From Candidatus Rifleibacteriota bacterium (GTDB lineage Bacteria > Riflebacteria > Ozemobacteria > Ozemobacterales > Ozemobacteraceae), in contig JAKQKW010000057.1 of assembly GCA_029560455.1 (NCBI GenBank), positions 1 through 48,197 of the forward strand: a stretch of 48,197 bases of DNA, given 5' to 3'. The notes beneath the pieces were generated by a model. That model saw only the letters and a list, made by a program, of their open reading frames with translations, was not told the DNA's origin and ran no database searches. This document shows, piece after piece, positions 16,845 through 25,275 of this stretch. The position numbers were made by a program, and so were the translations under genes. The first letter of the stretch is position 1. Each line of letters starts with the position of its first letter.

Positions 16845-18716
16845 ATGATGCTGATTTTTTCAAAAACTTCGAAACTGCTGCAGCGCATGGCAGAGATTTT
16901 TGGCCGGCGGCTGATTGCTTTGACAACGGGAGCGCTGGTTATTCTGCTGCTCCTGATTACAGTATTGCCTGGCAGTTCTCTTTCGCTTGAAAACTGGTTT
17001 TACGATCTCAAGCACCTTGTTGCCTCCAGGTTTCGTAAGCCACATGCATCACTGGTTGTAGCCGGTATAGATATGCAGACTCTTGAAACGGCAAAAAACC
17101 GCTGGCCATGGCCAAGAGAAAAAGTCGCTGAGGTTATAGACCGGCTGGCAACCTGCCGACCTCGTGCAATAATTCTCGATATTCTTTTTCAGAATGAAGA
17201 TACTGAAGCCGGTGATGCGGCTTTGATGCGCGCCATTCGTCAGGCCGGCAATATTCTGCTGGTAGCGGTTATGGAAGAAAAATCAACCCCGCAGGGTGTG
17301 AGTTTGAAAAGGTTTTCTTCGCATCAGAAGGTTGTCGGCGCAGCGTTGGCAGAAGGTTTTGTCTGGGGTATTCTTGATTCTGACGGCAGATTGAGGCAAT
17401 TTAAGCTGTCTGACCAGCGTCTGATGGCGTCAAGTTGTGCTGTCGAGGTTGTAACCAGATTTTTTCCGGAACTGGGCGATCACATTAAACATCTGCCGGA
17501 ATCGGCGCCGGTGGTATTTGCCCGTGCCAATGGAGGGATTCCGGTTATTTCTGTGCTTGATATTCTGCAGAATAAGCCTGGTATTTCTGAGTTTATCAGA
17601 GATCGTGTCGTTATTCTCGGGGTTACGGCTCAGGCGGCGCACGACTATCATAACACCCCACTTGGAATCGTTGCCGGCGCCGAAATTCTGGCGTCTTCTT
17701 TCGATACTCTTCTTTCCGGGCGTATAGGCAAAAATCTTCACCGTAACCTGCCTTTGCGAATCCTGTCGATGTTTGCGGGCGTTCTTATTTCCCTGCAGCT
17801 GATTCTGGTCTGGAAGGTGGTTTTTCTGTTTCCCCTGATAATAGCTGTTTTGCTGGCACTTATGCTTGCGACTACCGAGTTCTGGCTTTTGCACCTGCCA
17901 CTGGCACCTTTCCTGATGGCTACTTTTCTTGTTGCAGCGATGCTTTTCGCGGGGCGTTATCTCGACCACCTTTTTGCGCTGCAGGATATGCGCCACGAAG
18001 CGCAGAATGCCAAAGAAGTGCAGGAACGGCTGTTGCCGCGTAATCAGCTTTCCTGCCGCGGCTATTCAGTTTGTGGTGTCTCACGCTCTGCCAATGAATT
18101 ATGTGGTGACTATTTTGACTATTATCTCATCGATGAGCGTTACATGCTTGTTTTTATCGGTGACGCCACCGGGCATGGTATTTCGGCGGCACTGGCGATG
18201 TCGGTTGCCAAGTCGGCAATGCTTGCGGCGGTTCATCTCAAATATTCGTCTGTGCAGATAATTGAATTGATCAATCGGGTTTTATTTCAGGCAATGCAGC
18301 AGAAAGTTTTGATGACTGCTGCCCTGATGTGGCTTGACACCGAAACCGGTGAATTTTCATACCATAATTGCGGGCATCCTTACCCTTACCTGCTGTCGGC
18401 TGATGGAAAAATTTCCCAGATTTCATCAGCAGGTACTTTTTTGGGGAGAAAGCCAGATTTGAAGGTTAAAGCTCCTTTTGCCAGTGTTCTCAAGCCAGGC
18501 GAAAGACTTGTTTTTTATACTGATGGTATTGTCGAGTCATTTCCGGGGTCGACCGATAAAGATGGCTTCGAATTATTCAAGACTTATCTGTCTGAGCGGC
18601 CGAAGGAAAATCTGCATGAGTTCTGTAACGAAATCGTTGTTTCGCACCCCTTTTTTGCTTCAGGGCTTCCGCAGCCCGATGATTTTACAGTTGTGACGAT
18701 CGAGCGCGGGGTATAG
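16845..18716 (+). CDS. CHASE2 sensor fused to SpoIIE/PP2C serine phosphatase
   Basis: A 623-residue membrane protein. TM1 lies at about residues 22-41. A periplasmic CHASE2 domain follows with RWPWPR at 86-91 and ILDILF at 110-115. Three more hydrophobic segments lie between about 305 and 385, then a linker helix, then a cytoplasmic PP2C domain of the RsbU/SpoIIE type. Metal-binding residues are present: D422 in GDYFD, D440 in GDATGHG, and the DD pair 612-613 in PDDFTVV. FYTDGIVES is also conserved. Such phosphatases usually dephosphorylate an anti-anti-sigma factor, but no STAS protein or kinase lies nearby. The preceding FecR lipoprotein is the likely periplasmic partner. The ribosome site is weak (GAAGCCGG); 16848 is an alternative ATG. 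Confidence 0.9.
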   Translation: MMLIFSKTSKLLQRMAEIFGRRLIALTTGALVILLLLITVLPGSSLSLENWFYDLKHLVASRFRKPHASLVVAGIDMQTLETAKNRWPWPREKVAEVIDRLATCRPRAIILDILFQNEDTEAGDAALMRAIRQAGNILLVAVMEEKSTPQGVSLKRFSSHQKVVGAALAEGFVWGILDSDGRLRQFKLSDQRLMASSCAVEVVTRFFPELGDHIKHLPESAPVVFARANGGIPVISVLDILQNKPGISEFIRDRVVILGVTAQAAHDYHNTPLGIVAGAEILASSFDTLLSGRIGKNLHRNLPLRILSMFAGVLISLQLILVWKVVFLFPLIIAVLLALMLATTEFWLLHLPLAPFLMATFLVAAMLFAGRYLDHLFALQDMRHEAQNAKEVQERLLPRNQLSCRGYSVCGVSRSANELCGDYFDYYLIDERYMLVFIGDATGHGISAALAMSVAKSAMLAAVHLKYSSVQIIELINRVLFQAMQQKVLMTAALMWLDTETGEFSYHNCGHPYPYLLSADGKISQISSAGTFLGRKPDLKVKAPFASVLKPGERLVFYTDGIVESFPGSTDKDGFELFKTYLSERPKENLHEFCNEIVVSHPFFASGLPQPDDFTVVTIERGV

Positions 18717-18796
18717 ATGAAAAATTTCTGCAACAAAATCTCAAGTCCTTTCGTATATTTTGATACCTGTACAGAACTTTCAGACAGGGAGGATAG

Positions 18797-20218
18797 ATGA
18801 AACCTTCAAGAATGAGGCGGGGCATGGCTCTGCCTTTTACCATAGTTGCGATGGTGGTGGTCATTGGCTTTATCATGACCATGAGCCGCATGAATCAGGG
18901 TGTTAAAAACCAGATTTTTCATACCAACAATCATCAGCTGTCGTTTTTGATGGCTTACTCTGCTTTATCCAGGGTTTGCGCCAAAATTCATGCGTTTTCA
19001 TGGGCCAGCCGGCCGTTTGCGACTGCCCCTTATGCCGAAAATAAAGTGGCTCTGCAGGGTGGGCATTATGATCTGCTTGTCGAAAACAGCAAAGATCGCG
19101 AATTTCAGGCTGATGTTTATGTAAGAACGCACTTGGCCGGGATTTCGCGCATGTATTTCTGGCGCGTCAGATTTAACGATGATTTGCTCGACGTTTCGAA
19201 CCAGATTTTTGTCGAGGCTTTTTTAAATGCTGATCCAAAAGAATTTCCGGTTGCCGGTAAGGCCAATCCTTTTGCTAAAAAGGTCGAAGACCTGCTGACG
19301 CAGCGCGCCGCCAATCAGAAAAAATCTGACCTGCTGGCCCGCGAAGTAATCAGGCTGAAAAAGCCGAACGACATTATCAAAGAGCTGAACGGTCGGCCTA
19401 TCGAAGCTCCTGACGGCAGTTTTCCACCAACTCCTGAAGATATGGCGCTGGTAGCCAGGGTACCGGTGCCTTTGCCAGAGATGCCAACTCTTCCCGGGTC
19501 TGAAAAACCTGATACGGCCGGCCCGAATCCGGCCAGGCCGCCATCCAGCTATGACTCGATTGTTGGCGTCGACATGAATGCCAAGATGAAAAGCGTTCTA
19601 ACCTCATCTGAAAACGCCAGTAAATTGAATGATGAAGCCTGGAAAAAGATTGAAGAACAAGGTTCGGCAGGCATAGGAGAATACCAGGTTCTGGCCGATA
19701 AAGCGGCTGAGTCGAGAGAGGCTGCCCACAAAGATATGTCTGATCTTATCAAAAGTGCCCAGACAGGCATAGAAGATGCTCCCAGCACTGGAGCAGCCCG
19801 GGCAATCGAGGAAATGGTTTCTCAGACGGTGGTTGCCGGTATTCAGAATCTTTCAGGCCTGATCGGGAGAACCATGGAACAGCTTGAAGACAATGCCGGC
19901 ATGGAATACCTCGATAGTCTGCCGACTGCTGAACATGTTGCCAAGCTTTTGAATGACTGGGAAGGCTATCTGGGGCATCTGAACACCGAGGTTGAGCGAC
20001 TGAACTCTCTTGCATCAGAGATAGGCAGTTTTCACAAAAGTGCCGAGGTTGAAGAGGCTCTGGCAAAGGCTCTGCAGTCCGCCCAGGAAAACCGTGACAA
20101 GATGGCAGAGCATGTTGAGGCAACCAAAAAAAGGCTCGAAGAACTTATCAAAAAAGAAGAAGAAGAGGCTGATCAGCAAATGCAGCAGGAACAGGAAGGA
20201 GCCGGTGACGGCGCATGA
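18797..20218 (+). CDS. GspK/PilX-like pseudopilin with long coiled-coil C-terminus
   Basis: A 473-residue protein. The N-terminus MKPSRMRRG then MALPFTIVAMVVVIGFIMTM mirrors the GspK-like protein at 8172: Gly at -1, no Glu at +5, a single membrane helix. A globular part to about residue 170 is followed by a Pro-rich linker (about 205-250). A long helical region then ends in an acidic coiled coil rich in Glu, Lys and Gln (about 400-470). The C-terminal half is much longer than in GspK proteins and resembles nothing I can name. GGGAGGAT lies upstream of the ATG. The stop overlaps the next ATG by four bases (ATGA). Confidence 0.6.
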   Translation: MKPSRMRRGMALPFTIVAMVVVIGFIMTMSRMNQGVKNQIFHTNNHQLSFLMAYSALSRVCAKIHAFSWASRPFATAPYAENKVALQGGHYDLLVENSKDREFQADVYVRTHLAGISRMYFWRVRFNDDLLDVSNQIFVEAFLNADPKEFPVAGKANPFAKKVEDLLTQRAANQKKSDLLAREVIRLKKPNDIIKELNGRPIEAPDGSFPPTPEDMALVARVPVPLPEMPTLPGSEKPDTAGPNPARPPSSYDSIVGVDMNAKMKSVLTSSENASKLNDEAWKKIEEQGSAGIGEYQVLADKAAESREAAHKDMSDLIKSAQTGIEDAPSTGAARAIEEMVSQTVVAGIQNLSGLIGRTMEQLEDNAGMEYLDSLPTAEHVAKLLNDWEGYLGHLNTEVERLNSLASEIGSFHKSAEVEEALAKALQSAQENRDKMAEHVEATKKRLEELIKKEEEEADQQMQQEQEGAGDGA

Positions 20219-20742
20219 AAAGGCTTAATTCTGCTACAACTCTGGTTGAAGTTCTGGTGGTAATTGGTCTGATCGGGCTGATAGGTGTCGCCGGCATGCG
20301 TTTTTTCACTTCGGTCAACACCAGCCAGAAGGCTTTTTCCCAGCAGGCAATTCTTCAGATGGAATCACGCAAGGCATTTGACCAGATTATCGACCAGATT
20401 CGCGAAGGTACCGATGTCATTCGGCCGGCAACCGGCGAAACTCTGCATTATATGGTTTTTCGCGACCTGATAAATCAGGTGAACATGCTGTATCTTGAGC
20501 CGAACAAAGAGGAATCTAATCGGCTCAAACAAAGGGTTTATCGCCTTATCTCGTATTGCAACGATTTTTCGGGGCTTTATAAAAAAGAAAACGAAAAGAT
20601 CCTGCACAACTCGATCAAGCAGGTGCGTTTTTCGAGCCTTTCACCATCGAGTGTTCAGGTTAATGCCACGGTTGTCAGCGACAAGGGCGAATACCAGTTT
20701 CTTGCCCATGTTGGTCTGCTGAATGTCGGGGGTATCGAATGA
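20215..20742 (+). CDS. Prepilin-type pseudopilin with Ala at -1 (GspJ-like)
   Basis: A 175-residue pseudopilin. The short leader MKRLNSA is followed by TTLVEVLVVIGLIGLIG, with Glu at +5 and the usual hydrophobic helix. The residue at -1 is Ala rather than Gly. SRKAFDQIIDQIREGTDV after the helix is like GspJ-type proteins. ATGA overlaps link it to the genes on both sides, so the three products are probably made in fixed ratio. Confidence 0.7.
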   Translation: MKRLNSATTLVEVLVVIGLIGLIGVAGMRFFTSVNTSQKAFSQQAILQMESRKAFDQIIDQIREGTDVIRPATGETLHYMVFRDLINQVNMLYLEPNKEESNRLKQRVYRLISYCNDFSGLYKKENEKILHNSIKQVRFSSLSPSSVQVNATVVSDKGEYQFLAHVGLLNVGGIE

Positions 20743-22103
20743 AACAGCGTCGCGCGATGACATTGGTTGAAATTACGATTGGCTTTGCCATTCTTACCGC
20801 GATAAGTGCTTTTTTTATCAGCTTCATGACCGCTTCTTCAAAAGAAATATCTTTTTCTGCCGACCATTTCAACGCGATGGTTCTTTCGCAGAAAGTCAGT
20901 GAAGATCTGCTTGAAGAAATAGCACTCAACCCCTATGGCCTCGAAACTCTCGGAATCGATGAGACGATCAAGTCAAAACATGACGTCGTCGATGGTAGTT
21001 CAGTGTTCTTCTCGTTTATTGAAGACCGTAACGAACCATGGGGTCTTATCGAGCCGGCTAAGGATGGCATGATCAACAGTTCGATGCAGCCGCTCTACGA
21101 TTCTGTAAAGAAGTTTAAGTTCGGCGTCTCCGGTTCCCGCCTCGCTAAAACTGGCGACCACGAAGATCGCAATCTGGTCGCCTGCAGTATTGATTTTTCG
21201 TGGAGCGCTAAAACCGGAAAAGGTTCCTACAACAATTCTTTCGATCTTTTTTCGCCGGTTTCTGCCAAAAAGGTTTCACTGGGGGTGAGTCTTAATGAGG
21301 CCGAGATCGATGCGCGCATTCCGGCCGAAGTTTATATGAGGCCTGCTCAGACAGTTGGTGAACTCGCAACGGCCATTGGTGAAAACGTTGAGGCAATACT
21401 CGCAGTCGGGCGGATTTCACTGATCAGCAGGGATTTTATCAACTCGCAGTTTTATCGTGATGCGAAGGAAAAAATAAAAGGCCTGCTCGCTAAGCTTTCT
21501 ACTTTGCCTCCCGAAGAAACCGAAGAGATTTTCGAAACCCGTTTGCAGCTGGCAAAGACCTGGTATGAACTTGCAAAAGTGTGTTTTCAGATCGTCAGCT
21601 ATCTTGAACCTCACTTTGCAACCCTGCAGCTGCAGGGAAAATTTGACGGCAGCTCTGGCAGCGGCTTCAACCCGATCAGCTTTCAGCAGAATCTGATGAG
21701 TGTACGTATTATTTATGAGTATTTTGTCGGCTCGATCGTGCAGGCCAGATACTATTATTACCTTCTGCTTGGGCCTGATATGGTGGCTCTTAAGGGCAAC
21801 AAGGCCCAGATGCAGATTATTCAGAAGCTGATCGATATTTATCGGGTTACCTCGATTCTGCCAACCCGACCGCAGGGCATGTCTGAATACCGCAGTTTTC
21901 TGGAACGGGTGCATGCCCTGTCAGTCAATCGCAATCCTTTTCTCAATCGCATGGTTAACCACGAGCTTAAACTGGTAGGAAACCGCAAAAACTGGCTTGA
22001 ACACTACCCGAATCTGGCCCGTATCGATGATATGGTTGCTGGCAAAATGCCGGGAGTTCTGGCATTTATCAAAGCCAGAACCGTTGGCATGCTCACCAAT
22101 TGA
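20739..22103 (+). CDS. Large prepilin-type protein with Ala at -1 (GspI-like N-terminus)
   Basis: A 454-residue protein with leader MKQRRA, then MTLVEITIGFAILTAISAF with Glu at +5. The -1 residue is Ala, as in the preceding gene. NAMVLSQKVSEDLLEEI after the membrane helix resembles GspI. The body is three times the usual pseudopilin size. Residues from about 200 are mainly helical (RIIYEYFVGSIVQARYYYYLLLG), so this is a pilin head fused to a large helical domain of unknown type. It ends the block of cluster genes, and an independent promoter starts two bases later. Confidence 0.7.
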   Translation: MKQRRAMTLVEITIGFAILTAISAFFISFMTASSKEISFSADHFNAMVLSQKVSEDLLEEIALNPYGLETLGIDETIKSKHDVVDGSSVFFSFIEDRNEPWGLIEPAKDGMINSSMQPLYDSVKKFKFGVSGSRLAKTGDHEDRNLVACSIDFSWSAKTGKGSYNNSFDLFSPVSAKKVSLGVSLNEAEIDARIPAEVYMRPAQTVGELATAIGENVEAILAVGRISLISRDFINSQFYRDAKEKIKGLLAKLSTLPPEETEEIFETRLQLAKTWYELAKVCFQIVSYLEPHFATLQLQGKFDGSSGSGFNPISFQQNLMSVRIIYEYFVGSIVQARYYYYLLLGPDMVALKGNKAQMQIIQKLIDIYRVTSILPTRPQGMSEYRSFLERVHALSVNRNPFLNRMVNHELKLVGNRKNWLEHYPNLARIDDMVAGKMPGVLAFIKARTVGMLTN

Positions 22104-22104
22104 A

Positions 22105-22133
22105 TTGCAATCGGGGGCGGATTTGTTTATAAT
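22105..22133 (+). promoter_or_regulatory. Predicted promoter of mtaB
   Basis: TTGCAA at 22105-22110 and a perfect TATAAT at 22128-22133 are spaced by 17 bases, starting just after the stop of the pilin gene. Transcription would begin near 22140, leaving a leader of about 22 bases before the ATG at 22163. This is one of the clearest promoters in the window. Confidence 0.65.
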
Positions 22134-22162
22134 CAGGCTCCAAATCAATTTTCTGGTGGGTC

Positions 22163-23404
22163 ATGACAACTTTTTTACTTAAATCTCTGGGCTGCAAAGT
22201 CAGTCAGTATGACGGTGAACGCATTGCCGAAAAGTTGCGCGGTCACGGCCTGCAGCAGGTAGAAGATCACCCCGATATTTTCATTCTTAACGGTTGTTCA
22301 GTAACCGGTCGTGCTTCGCAGAAGGTCAGACAGACTCTGCGGGCAGCCCGGCGTAACTGGCCTGCTGTCAAGCTGGTTCTGGCAGGGTGTGAGGCGCGCC
22401 TGGTAACACAGCGCCACGAAGAATTGCCAGACATTGACTGGCTGCTGAAAGATGGTGAGGTCGCCTCGATAACAGCCATGCTGGCTGCATTGGGGCTTGA
22501 CGCCGATTCTGCAGCGGTTGCCGGGAAAGCTTCTCTGCCTGTCAGTGCCAAGACCAGAGCTTTTCTGAAAATTCAGGATGGCTGTAATCAGTTCTGTTCT
22601 TATTGTATTGTGGCCTATCTTCGCGGTAATGAATGGTCGCGGCCAATCGATGATGCCGTCGCCGAAGCCCGCTCGCTGGTGGCAGAGGGGCACCGTGAAC
22701 TTGTTCTTACTGGCATTCATCTCGGGCACTACAAACCTTCGCTCTTACACCTGCTGCGTGAACTTGATAAGGTTGAAGGGCTCGAGCGTATCAGACTGAG
22801 TTCGATCGAGTCGGTCGAAGTAACTGATGAGCTGATTGACTGGGTTGCCACATCACCAAAAGCCTGCTGGCATTTTCATCTGCCGCTGCAGTCCGGTTGC
22901 GATAAAATTCTCGAAGCCATGCGCCGGCCGTATAAAACCGCCGATTTTAAAGCCGTTGTTGAGAAAATTCGGGCCAGAATGCCTCTGGCAGCCATAACTA
23001 CTGACCTGATCGTCGGGTTTCCTGGCGAAACAGAAGTTGAATTCTCTGAAACCCTTAAGTTTCTAGAAGATATCAGGTTTTCGCGCATTCATATTTTCAG
23101 ATTCTCGCCACGCGATGGCACGCCGGCTGCAACCATGCAGGGTCAGATCGATAACCAGACCAAAATCGCGCGTTCTGATCAAGTTGAAAAAATATGGAAA
23201 GCTTACGCTGCCGCCTTTCACGAAAAGTTTATAGGGCAGAAGCTTGAAGTGCTCTGGGAAGCAATCGAAAACGGTGTATTGTGTGGTTTTTCGCGTGAAT
23301 ATGTGCCATGCCGACTGACCATGGGAGATGAAAAGCTTTTGAACCATCTCAGTCAGGCCGCTGGCCAGAAACTGACAGACGGCGACCTGCAGGTAACAAT
23401 TTGA
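22163..23404 (+). CDS. mtaB: tRNA (N(6)-L-threonylcarbamoyladenosine(37)-C(2))-methylthiotransferase MtaB
   Basis: A 413-residue radical-SAM methylthiotransferase that converts t6A37 to ms2t6A in tRNAs reading ANN codons. The N-terminal UPF0004 domain has the three cluster cysteines C11 (LGCKVSQYD), C45 (NGCSVT) and C76 (AGCEAR). The radical-SAM motif is C141-x3-C145-x2-C148 (CNQFCSYC). LGCKVSQYD is typical of MtaB rather than MiaB or RimO. LPLQSGCDKILEAMRRPY and TTDLIVGFPGETE are conserved SAM-barrel segments. A TRAM-like region closes the protein. The following SH3-domain gene starts ten bases later and is likely co-transcribed. Confidence 0.93.
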   Translation: MTTFLLKSLGCKVSQYDGERIAEKLRGHGLQQVEDHPDIFILNGCSVTGRASQKVRQTLRAARRNWPAVKLVLAGCEARLVTQRHEELPDIDWLLKDGEVASITAMLAALGLDADSAAVAGKASLPVSAKTRAFLKIQDGCNQFCSYCIVAYLRGNEWSRPIDDAVAEARSLVAEGHRELVLTGIHLGHYKPSLLHLLRELDKVEGLERIRLSSIESVEVTDELIDWVATSPKACWHFHLPLQSGCDKILEAMRRPYKTADFKAVVEKIRARMPLAAITTDLIVGFPGETEVEFSETLKFLEDIRFSRIHIFRFSPRDGTPAATMQGQIDNQTKIARSDQVEKIWKAYAAAFHEKFIGQKLEVLWEAIENGVLCGFSREYVPCRLTMGDEKLLNHLSQAAGQKLTDGDLQVTI

Positions 23405-23414
23405 GGGGGATCTT

Positions 23415-24398
23415 ATGTTCGTAAGGCTGCGTTTTTTTTGTATGCTTTTTCTGGTTTTTATTTCTGCAGCTTCTTCCGCCTCAGAAAGTCAGGGGCTTTT
23501 TGTTGCTGCAACCAATGTGAGAATGCGCAAGGCGCCGACCGTTTCGGCCGAAATGGTTGAGACTCTTGCTTTCGGCACTGCAGGTGCGATTGTCGAAAAG
23601 TCGCCGACGAAAGAATCTATCTCTGGCTATGAAGATTTCTGGTATCAGATCAGAACCGAAAAAGGCTCTCAGGGCTGGGTTTATGGTGGTTTTGCCAGGA
23701 CTTTCAACGACAGCGGTCGCGTCAGGGCAGCAGCAGACATGATTTTTGAGCGTCTCAGCAAGGAACATCTGAAGCTTGAAGATTTATCGCAGGTTTACGA
23801 TTTTGCTGCCGCACAGGTTAAGATCGCTTCTTTTTCGGCCGATGCCGCCCGCATTGAACTTGCTTATCTTCAGTCGATTGAAGCGGTTCTCATGCAGCTA
23901 TGGCGCGATGAAAAGGAACCCGATGCAAAACATCGTGCCATAGACGAAAATCAGTCGCTGATTTATCTGCACGAATGTGCCGCCAGGCATTTTGTTAAGC
24001 CAGAATCATACTGGAATCTTGTTGAAAAATATGCCGCTTTTCCTGATGTTGCAGATGATATCGCCTGGGCAGCCACCTCAGCCCAGCAACAGGGCGAGAC
24101 CGAGGGTGACCCTCTCGCTTTGATGCTGAGATTTGAGAGGTCGCACGCTCTCTATATTGAAAACTTTCCGAATGGCAGACACATTGAGAAAGCATTGGGC
24201 GCTGGTGACGAGACCATGATTTATGTTGCCGACAATATTACGGCCGATTATTTTGGCGAAAACGGCCAGAAAGCACGCGACAAGTTTATCGAAAAGCTGA
24301 CGGACTACGCCAGGCTCGTAACAACTACAATAGATTCCGGGGCCAAAAAAAGCTATTTGAGCAGCCTGGCGCTGATCAGAAAAAAAATCGGTCACTGA
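23415..24398 (+). CDS. Exported bacterial SH3-domain protein
   Basis: A 327-residue exported protein with signal peptide MFVRLRFFCMLFLVFISAASSA. An SH3b domain spans about residues 28-95 (LFVAATNVRMRKAPTVSAEM ... WYQIRTEKGSQGWVYGGFA). Such domains usually bind peptidoglycan or envelope peptides. The rest (about 100-327) is alpha-helical with no family I recognise. It sits ten bases after mtaB with GAGGGG before the ATG. It runs head-on into a minus-strand gene nine bases away. Confidence 0.75.
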   Translation: MFVRLRFFCMLFLVFISAASSASESQGLFVAATNVRMRKAPTVSAEMVETLAFGTAGAIVEKSPTKESISGYEDFWYQIRTEKGSQGWVYGGFARTFNDSGRVRAAADMIFERLSKEHLKLEDLSQVYDFAAAQVKIASFSADAARIELAYLQSIEAVLMQLWRDEKEPDAKHRAIDENQSLIYLHECAARHFVKPESYWNLVEKYAAFPDVADDIAWAATSAQQQGETEGDPLALMLRFERSHALYIENFPNGRHIEKALGAGDETMIYVADNITADYFGENGQKARDKFIEKLTDYARLVTTTIDSGAKKSYLSSLALIRKKIGH

Positions 24399-24407
24399 CC
24401 GAAAGCG

Positions 24408-25124
24408 TTACTTTCTGTCTGCTTTTTTCTCTGCCTTTTTGCCTGCCTTTGCCATGCCGGGTCGGGGCTTTCCAGGTTTTTTAGCTGCTTTTTGCGGGCC
24501 GCGTTCTGGTTTTTCGGGCTTCCCGGTTTTTGGAGCCGGCCTGTTGGCGGTTTTTTCAACTTCGCTGGTGTCGCCCTCTACGAGTGAAAACAGGGCGTTG
24601 GCTACCGATTCTTTGTGCTCGAGCATCATGACTTTGGCGGTTTTACCTTCGCCAAAAAACATCTGACCAAGTTTTTCTGAATCGATGTTTATCACCAGAC
24701 TCAAAACCCGGTCGCCGTGCTCGAGAAGAAGGCTTTCTATGTTGCGCATAAATCTTTCGGCGCCGTCGTTGCTTATCAGAAGCAGACGGGAAACCCGGGA
24801 GCCTCTCTGGCCGCCGGTTTTTTCGTCGACGAGGCTCAGTCCGTGCGCCTGAATTTCGAGACTGCGTTCGATCAGTTCGAAGCCCCTGACGATACGGCCC
24901 CGCTTGTGTTCGAGCTGCAGGGTTCTGATGAATTTTTCAGATGCCGGCAGAAAAACTGCTTCGGTCTGGGCTTTTGGCCAGAGTTTTTTAAGATTATGGT
25001 TGAGCAGTTCTTTTATTGCCGGCCCGCGCGGGTCGCTTTCTACCATTCTGGGAAGCTTTAATTCACTTTTCACGGTTTCACCCTGTCTGAGAGGTTTTTG
25101 GCGGTTCAAACCGCCTGCTGACAT
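24408..25124 (-). CDS. Hypothetical protein with Lys/Pro/Ala-rich basic tail
   Basis: A 238-residue minus-strand protein with no signal peptide. The frame is open to 25367, but that would run across the start of the divergent lipoprotein gene; the ATG at 25124 (MSAGGLNRQ) is chosen as the first sensible start. Its ribosome site is weak, and the GTG of ETVKSEL a little further in is an alternative. The body (about residues 30-190) has mixed helix and strand (FIRTLQLEHKRGRIVRGFELI, VSRLLLISNDGAERFMRNIESLL, RVLSLVINID). The last 43 residues are a tail rich in Lys, Pro, Ala and Gly, like histone H1 or nucleic-acid-binding tails. I do not recognise the family. It converges on the SH3-domain gene. 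Confidence 0.6.
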   Translation of the reverse strand: MSAGGLNRQKPLRQGETVKSELKLPRMVESDPRGPAIKELLNHNLKKLWPKAQTEAVFLPASEKFIRTLQLEHKRGRIVRGFELIERSLEIQAHGLSLVDEKTGGQRGSRVSRLLLISNDGAERFMRNIESLLLEHGDRVLSLVINIDSEKLGQMFFGEGKTAKVMMLEHKESVANALFSLVEGDTSEVEKTANRPAPKTGKPEKPERGPQKAAKKPGKPRPGMAKAGKKAEKKADRK

Positions 25125-25275
25125 AATACCAGAAAATTTTACATCAGGCTCTTTAAAAGCTTGCACAAAAGTACTAATATAATCAGCGAATTTTCCGGCT
25201 CTGTAAAATCTTTTACTGGCGCGTTTTTTGGTGGTGCCGAATCTTTTCTGGCGCTGAATAAAAAGGGAACCTGAC

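Noticed and set aside
25161..25183. TTGCAC and a perfect TATAAT upstream of the plus-strand lipoprotein
   Set aside because: The two boxes are only 11 bases apart, too close for a sigma70 promoter.
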